Assembly: GCA_023414985.1 (NCBI GenBank)
Contig: JAEZLY010000094.1
Location: 1-21,973, forward strand
Reading direction: 5' to 3'
Length of the DNA stretch: 21,973 nucleotides
Source of the DNA: Bacillota bacterium
GTDB taxonomy: Bacteria > Bacillota > Clostridia > Lachnospirales > Lachnospiraceae
Part shown: positions 21,966-21,973 of the stretch, piece after piece
Numbering within the stretch: position 1 is the first letter of the stretch
Layout: each line of letters starts with the position of its first letter
The notes under the pieces: generated by a model
What the model saw: only the letters and a program-made list of their open reading frames with translations
Database searches by the model: none
What the model was told of the DNA's origin: nothing
Position numbers and translations under genes: made by a program

Positions 21966-21973
21966 ATCCTGCC

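Noticed and set aside
1..21973. CRISPR arrays, tRNA or rRNA genes, prophage or full insertion sequences
   Set aside because: No regularly spaced direct repeats, no tRNA-like cloverleaf, and no transposase, integrase or phage structural gene was seen.

Overview
The window looks like a chromosomal stretch of a low-to-middle GC Gram-positive anaerobe, most likely a clostridial (Lachnospiraceae-type) Firmicute. Supporting signs are strong AGGAGG-type ribosome binding sites, TTGACA/TATAAT promoters, a lipoprotein sugar-binding protein, a ferredoxin-tailed aldo/keto reductase, a PadR-DUF2812 pair, and no phage, plasmid or rRNA genes. The species is not identified.

Layout. (1) 1-2712, minus strand: a self-regulated operon tetR, MFS exporter, FtsX-type ABC permease (cut by the left edge), with a sigma-A promoter and a TetR-style palindrome. 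(2) 2781-6632, minus strand: MFS permease, PHP-type histidinol-phosphatase-like phosphatase, cytidine-deaminase-like enzyme and a two-cluster ferredoxin/aldo-keto-reductase fusion, ending in a strong terminator; an AraC regulator is transcribed divergently from overlapping promoters. (3) 7632-11003, minus strand: a beta-lactamase-fold hydrolase behind a decayed alpha/beta hydrolase, then an intact alpha/beta hydrolase with an unlisted 58-codon gene, and trmO (tRNA t6A37 methylation). (4) 11048-12696, plus strand: a PadR repressor with a striking double operator, a DUF2812 membrane protein and a nitroreductase. (5) 12817-13150: a roughly 300-nt element that folds end to end into a branched rod; I read it as a MITE-like or structured-RNA element. 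(6) 13165-19961: a monosaccharide ABC importer (chvE, mmsA, mmsB; minus strand) opposed by a plus-strand DeoR regulator and a second, orphan sugar-type ABC ATPase. (7) 19989-21973, minus strand: a small secreted protein, an AlaA-type aminotransferase and a GC-rich hairpin repeat at the right edge.

How it fits together. Almost every unit pairs a local regulator with transport or small-molecule enzymes: TetR with efflux, AraC with MFS uptake, PadR with DUF2812, DeoR with sugar import. The most unusual parts are the orphan ABC ATPase tied to the DeoR regulator, the large folded element at 12832-13137, and the aldo/keto reductase that lacks the usual Tyr/Lys/His catalytic residues but carries two [4Fe-4S] motifs.
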